Below, piece by piece: positions 61,367 to 64,000 of a stretch of DNA of 64,000 nucleotides. A program made the translations under genes and the position numbers. Origin of the DNA: Symbiodinium natans (lineage: Eukaryota; Sar; Dinophyceae; Suessiales; Symbiodiniaceae); the NCBI GenBank assembly GCA_905221605.1, contig CAJNDS010002163.1, positions 147,001 through 211,000 on the forward strand, written 5' to 3'. The notes under the pieces were generated by a model. The model made no database searches, was not told the DNA's origin, and saw nothing but the letters and a program-made list of their open reading frames with translations. Every line of letters starts with the position of its first letter. Positions within the stretch are counted from its first letter, which is position 1.

Positions 61367-61478
61367 ACCCTGTTCCTTTTGGGGTCTTGGCCTCTCGGGT
61401 GGCAGGAGTCCTCCTTGTTCTACACCTGTCTGCGCTGTTCCGAGGCGCGGCCTTGCTGCCAACGATCCGATTTAGGGG
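61367..61478 (+). CDS. Exon-like Cys-containing segment ending at a GTTTAG donor
   Basis: FLLGSWPLGWQESSLFYTCL then RCSEARPCCQRSDL, ending before a TTTAGGG/TTTAGGGG array (61477-61605). Confidence 0.35.
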
Positions 61479-61819
61479 GTTTAGGGTTTAGGGTTTAGGG
61501 GTTAGGGGGTTTAGGGGTTTAGGGGTTTAGGGGTTTATGGGTTTATGGGTTTAGGGGTTTAGGGGTTTAGGGGTTTAGGGGTTTAGGGTTTGAGGGGTTT
61601 GGGTGTTAGGGTTTGGAGCCTTATAGGGCTCAGGGCGCCAAGGGTTTCGCTGGTTTCAGGCGTTAGGGTTTGGGGCTTTCGCATTCAGGGCTTTGGAGTT
61701 GCGGGGGCGGGGTTTTAAGGCTTCTGGGTTTTAATGGTTCTGTTGTTAGGGCTAAGGGATGGCTCAGGGTTTGGGTTTAGGGCTTTGGGGGCTTAGGCTT
61801 TAGGGATGGCTTTAGGGGT

Positions 61820-62158
61820 GTGAGTATAGAACCCCACATCCCTAAAGCCCAAACCCTACACGGTACTCTATCGGGTCGAGCCCCAGACCCTACAGGCCAC
61901 AGACCACACCCAAACGGTCACCAGGTGCTTCTGCGCGACGTCATGAAGGCGCGTGGGCTGTTCCAGTCGTACAGCGATGGAGGGCTGCTTTTGGACCTTT
62001 GGCCCACGGGGCTCAGGATTTGGAGTGATGTCAGGCTTCGCGTTTCGTGCTATTCGGATGGCAGAACTATGAGCCCAAGTCCATGGAGCTTCGAAGCTGC
62101 TTCGGGTCCTGAACCCCACACCCGAGGAAGGCGCCCCTGCCTCCAGCAAACGCTATGA
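61820..62158 (+). CDS. ORF of about 112 codons
   Basis: PHPNGHQVLLRDVMKARGLF, QSYSDGGLLLDLWPTGLRIW and RTMSPSPWSFEAASGPEPH to TGA. Non-repetitive and well-behaved. Unknown family. Confidence 0.5.
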   Translation: MSIEPHIPKAQTLHGTLSGRAPDPTGHRPHPNGHQVLLRDVMKARGLFQSYSDGGLLLDLWPTGLRIWSDVRLRVSCYSDGRTMSPSPWSFEAASGPEPHTRGRRPCLQQTL

Positions 62159-62251
62159 AGAAACCCACTTGAACAACACAACTCGGCCCCTGCAGCACCC
62201 AAGCCCTCGTGAGCACGGCAGGGCCTGTCACCCCGCAGCTGGACGCCCAAG

Positions 62252-62786
62252 GTGGGTTTAGGGTTGCAGCCCGAAGAAACTCGGGATCCCTTGTTTGTCT
62301 CCTCTAGAAATCACAACAGTCAAAGTTTCCCAAAAGTGCCCCCTTCCGAATCGAACGCTGTGCGTTCCACCTTGCCGCCCGTGGCCACGGCAGCGGGGAA
62401 GGTAGCTCTTTGGAGGAGGGAGGGGGCGGGCAGCCGAAGGTGGGGGGTGGGAGGTTGCGGGGGAGGCAGGGGTGGCAGGCGGAAGGGGGGTGGCGGAATT
62501 GCGTAGACCCAAGAAAGAAGGCATACTTGCGGCGCACATGCAGCGAGGCATGGGAAGTTTGCTGGCGGTGAAAGTCTAAAAGGCCTTCCATCTTTTGTCT
62601 CGCCCCGAGTTTGCTTTCCAGTGGCGCACCTCCATTACCCACCTAAAGCCTGGGAGCCTCCAAATCCTAAACCCTAAGCTGCCCTTGGCTTTTGATGGCT
62701 TTTTCTGTGGGATTTGGCATTTGGAGCTGGAGCGCAGGGCTCTTGAACTGCGGAGGGCTGTGTGGTACTTGAGGCTTCGATGGTGA
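62252..62786 (+). CDS. Two ORF-like exons
   Basis: 62252-62506 (QPEETRDPLFVSSRNHNSQS, then Gly/Arg-rich) and 62595-62786 (RPEFAFQWRTSITHLKPGSL, FCGIWHLELERRALELRRAV), the latter reading through a single CCCTAA unit. A minus frame of 112 codons overlaps. Confidence 0.45.
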
Positions 62787-62942
62787 GTGCCGCTGCTCTC
62801 AAGAGATGTGCTGAACCCTTAAACTCAAAGCCCGGACCGCAATCCCTAAACCCCCAAAACCCCGGAAGCCCCGCAAGCCTCTTTTTTCAGAGGCCCCTAA
62901 ACCCTAAACCCTAAACCCTAAATTCCCACCCGGCCTGCTTAG

Positions 62943-63080
62943 GCCGTACCCACCCTTCTCTCGGGTGCCTGGACCCAGAAGATAACCGGCAGTGATGGAC
63001 ACCTTTACTGGATGGACAATGGGTGGAGCCATTGTCCCCCTTACCTGATCCCCGCTCCGCTACCTTCACCACAGTTGTAG
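62943..63080 (+). CDS. Exon after a CCCTAAA array, 45 residues
   Basis: CTGCTTAG acceptor, then AVPTLLSGAWTQKITGSDGH and LYWMDNGWSHCPPYLIPAPL to TAG. Confidence 0.45.
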   Translation, partial: AVPTLLSGAWTQKITGSDGHLYWMDNGWSHCPPYLIPAPLPSPQL

Positions 63081-63136
63081 GGAAAGCAACGGTGGGAATT
63101 GAGGGCAGCCCTAAACCCTAAAAGGCAGTCGTTTGG

Positions 63137-63308
63137 GTGGTGGCCTGTGAAAGCTCACAGCGGGTGGGGAGAAAGAACCCAGCACCAATGAAATTGTTGG
63201 ATTACATTGACAAGAGATGCCTTCGCGTGACATGCCGCCCCCCCACACCCCCTGCGTGTAAAGGGGTGCCATTTACGCATGGCACTTACTGCCGCTGCGC
63301 GGCGAGAC
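63137..63308 (+). CDS. Cys-rich exon before the longest array
   Basis: SSQRVGRKNPAPMKLLDYID, KRCLRVTCRPPTPPACKGVP and THGTYCRCAARR; six Cys after the Met. The frame ends at GAGAC|GCCCTAAACC, a GC donor. Confidence 0.45.
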
Positions 63309-63655
63309 GCCCTAAACCCTAAACCCTAAACCCTAAACCCTAAACCCTAAACCCTAAACCCTAAACCCTAAACCCTAAACCCTAAACCCTAAACCCTAAA
63401 CCCTAAACCCTAAACCCTACACCATAAACCCTAAACCCTAAACCCTAAACCCTAAACCCTAAACCCTAAACCCTAAACCCTAAACCCTAAACCCTAAACC
63501 CTAAACCCTAAACCCTAAACCCTAAACCCTAAACCCTAAACCCTAAACCCTAAACCCTAAACTTAAAACCCTAAACCCTAAACCCTAAACCCTAAACCCT
63601 AAACCCTAAACCCTAAACCCTAAACCCTAAACCCTAAACCCTAAAAGCCCTAAAC
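63309..63655. repeat. CCCTAAA array, about 345 bp, the longest in the window
   Basis: About 48 units with three small interruptions (63418, 63562, 63645), ending CTAAACGTCAG, an acceptor for the next exon. Confidence 0.97.
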
Positions 63656-63660
63656 GTCAG

Positions 63661-63890
63661 GCGCCACGAGCAGCACTGGGTGCTGAGAGGCGAGCCCTGG
63701 AGACGGAGGCACCCAGGGGTCTTCGGGCTTCTGGACCCCTGAGCCCCTGCGCGGTTTAGGGTTTAGGGTTTAGGGTTTGGGGTTTAGGGTTTAGGGTTTA
63801 GGGTTTAGGGCTTCGGGTTTAGGGTTTAGGGTTTAGGGTTTGGGGCTCCAGATTTTAGTGGGTAGCGGCATCAAGTGGGGAGCAACATGA
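63661..63890 (+). CDS. Two-exon segment; intron is a TTTAGGG array
   Basis: Exon 63661-63753 (APRAALGAERRALETEAPRG, LRASGPLSPCA) ends GCG|GTTTAGGG. Intron 63754-63851 is TTTAGGG units ending GGGGCTCCAG. Exon 63852-63890 (ILVGSGIKWGAT) continues in phase to TGA. Confidence 0.4.
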
Positions 63891-64000
63891 TCAAAATTCA
63901 AGGTTTGCGGTTCTAGGGTCTTGGGTTCTGGGACCGCGTCCCCTTCTGCATACTCACCCCACAGCCACTACTCCAGTGCCCCAGCGCCTACCCAGACAGC

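Noticed and set aside
63309-64000. True chromosome end (telomere)
   Set aside because: The longest CCCTAAA array is followed by unique, coding-like sequence and a further TTTAGGG array in the opposite orientation.

Overview
The window looks like nuclear DNA of a dinoflagellate, most likely Symbiodiniaceae-like (inference). The reasons are plant-type TTTAGGG telomere-like repeats scattered in both orientations, short introns with GT and GC donors and AG|G-type acceptors, and nearly all gene-like sequence on the + strand. Lysine/alanine/proline-rich and transposase-like proteins of the kind common in these genomes are also present. No bacterial, organellar or rRNA genes are visible.

Region 1 (1-10.7 kb) is the clearest genic part. 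A microsatellite is followed by a split, weakly defined gene (about 379-2639) that ends in a Cys/His-rich exon. Next come two tandem arrays flanked by TTTAGGG-type repeats (3181-4820). Then follow a two-exon charged protein gene (5133-6578), a lone exon (7383-7646) and a six-exon gene of about 581 aa (7991-10123) that resembles TNP2/CACTA-type transposases. The introns and flanks carry about 30 copies of a 14-bp interrupted palindrome with invariant core CTGGACAG. Its outer arm bases change in matched pairs, and all four base pairs occur at one position. I did not find it elsewhere in the window.

Region 2 (10.7-64 kb) alternates TTTAGGG/CCCTAAA-type arrays, pure and degenerate, with short unique segments. 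Many of these segments hold an open + strand frame ending at a GT or GC next to an array and resuming in phase after an AG on its far side. My reading is that many arrays are intron fillers of + strand genes, not only intergenic or subtelomeric debris. The best cases are 55018-55388, 41108-41427, 21894-22249, 15901-16059, 27088-27748 and 55905-56325. Each segment is short, the TTTAGGG repeat itself supplies GT and AG, and in DNA of this GC content open frames of 30-40 codons occur by chance. Exon calls here therefore have moderate or low confidence until transcripts are mapped.

Other content includes the intronless ORF at 14321-15004, a foldback element in four copies (30135, 38039, 46095, 60488), an intron with terminal inverted repeats (43413-43575), and long microsatellites at 2076, 17815, 18083, 37415, 42479 and 54646. 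Several homogeneous array variants (TTTAGGGG, CCCTAAG, CGAAGCC, CCCCTGAAG, GGTCTTGG) are also present. No operon-like or pathway relationship between the genes can be seen.
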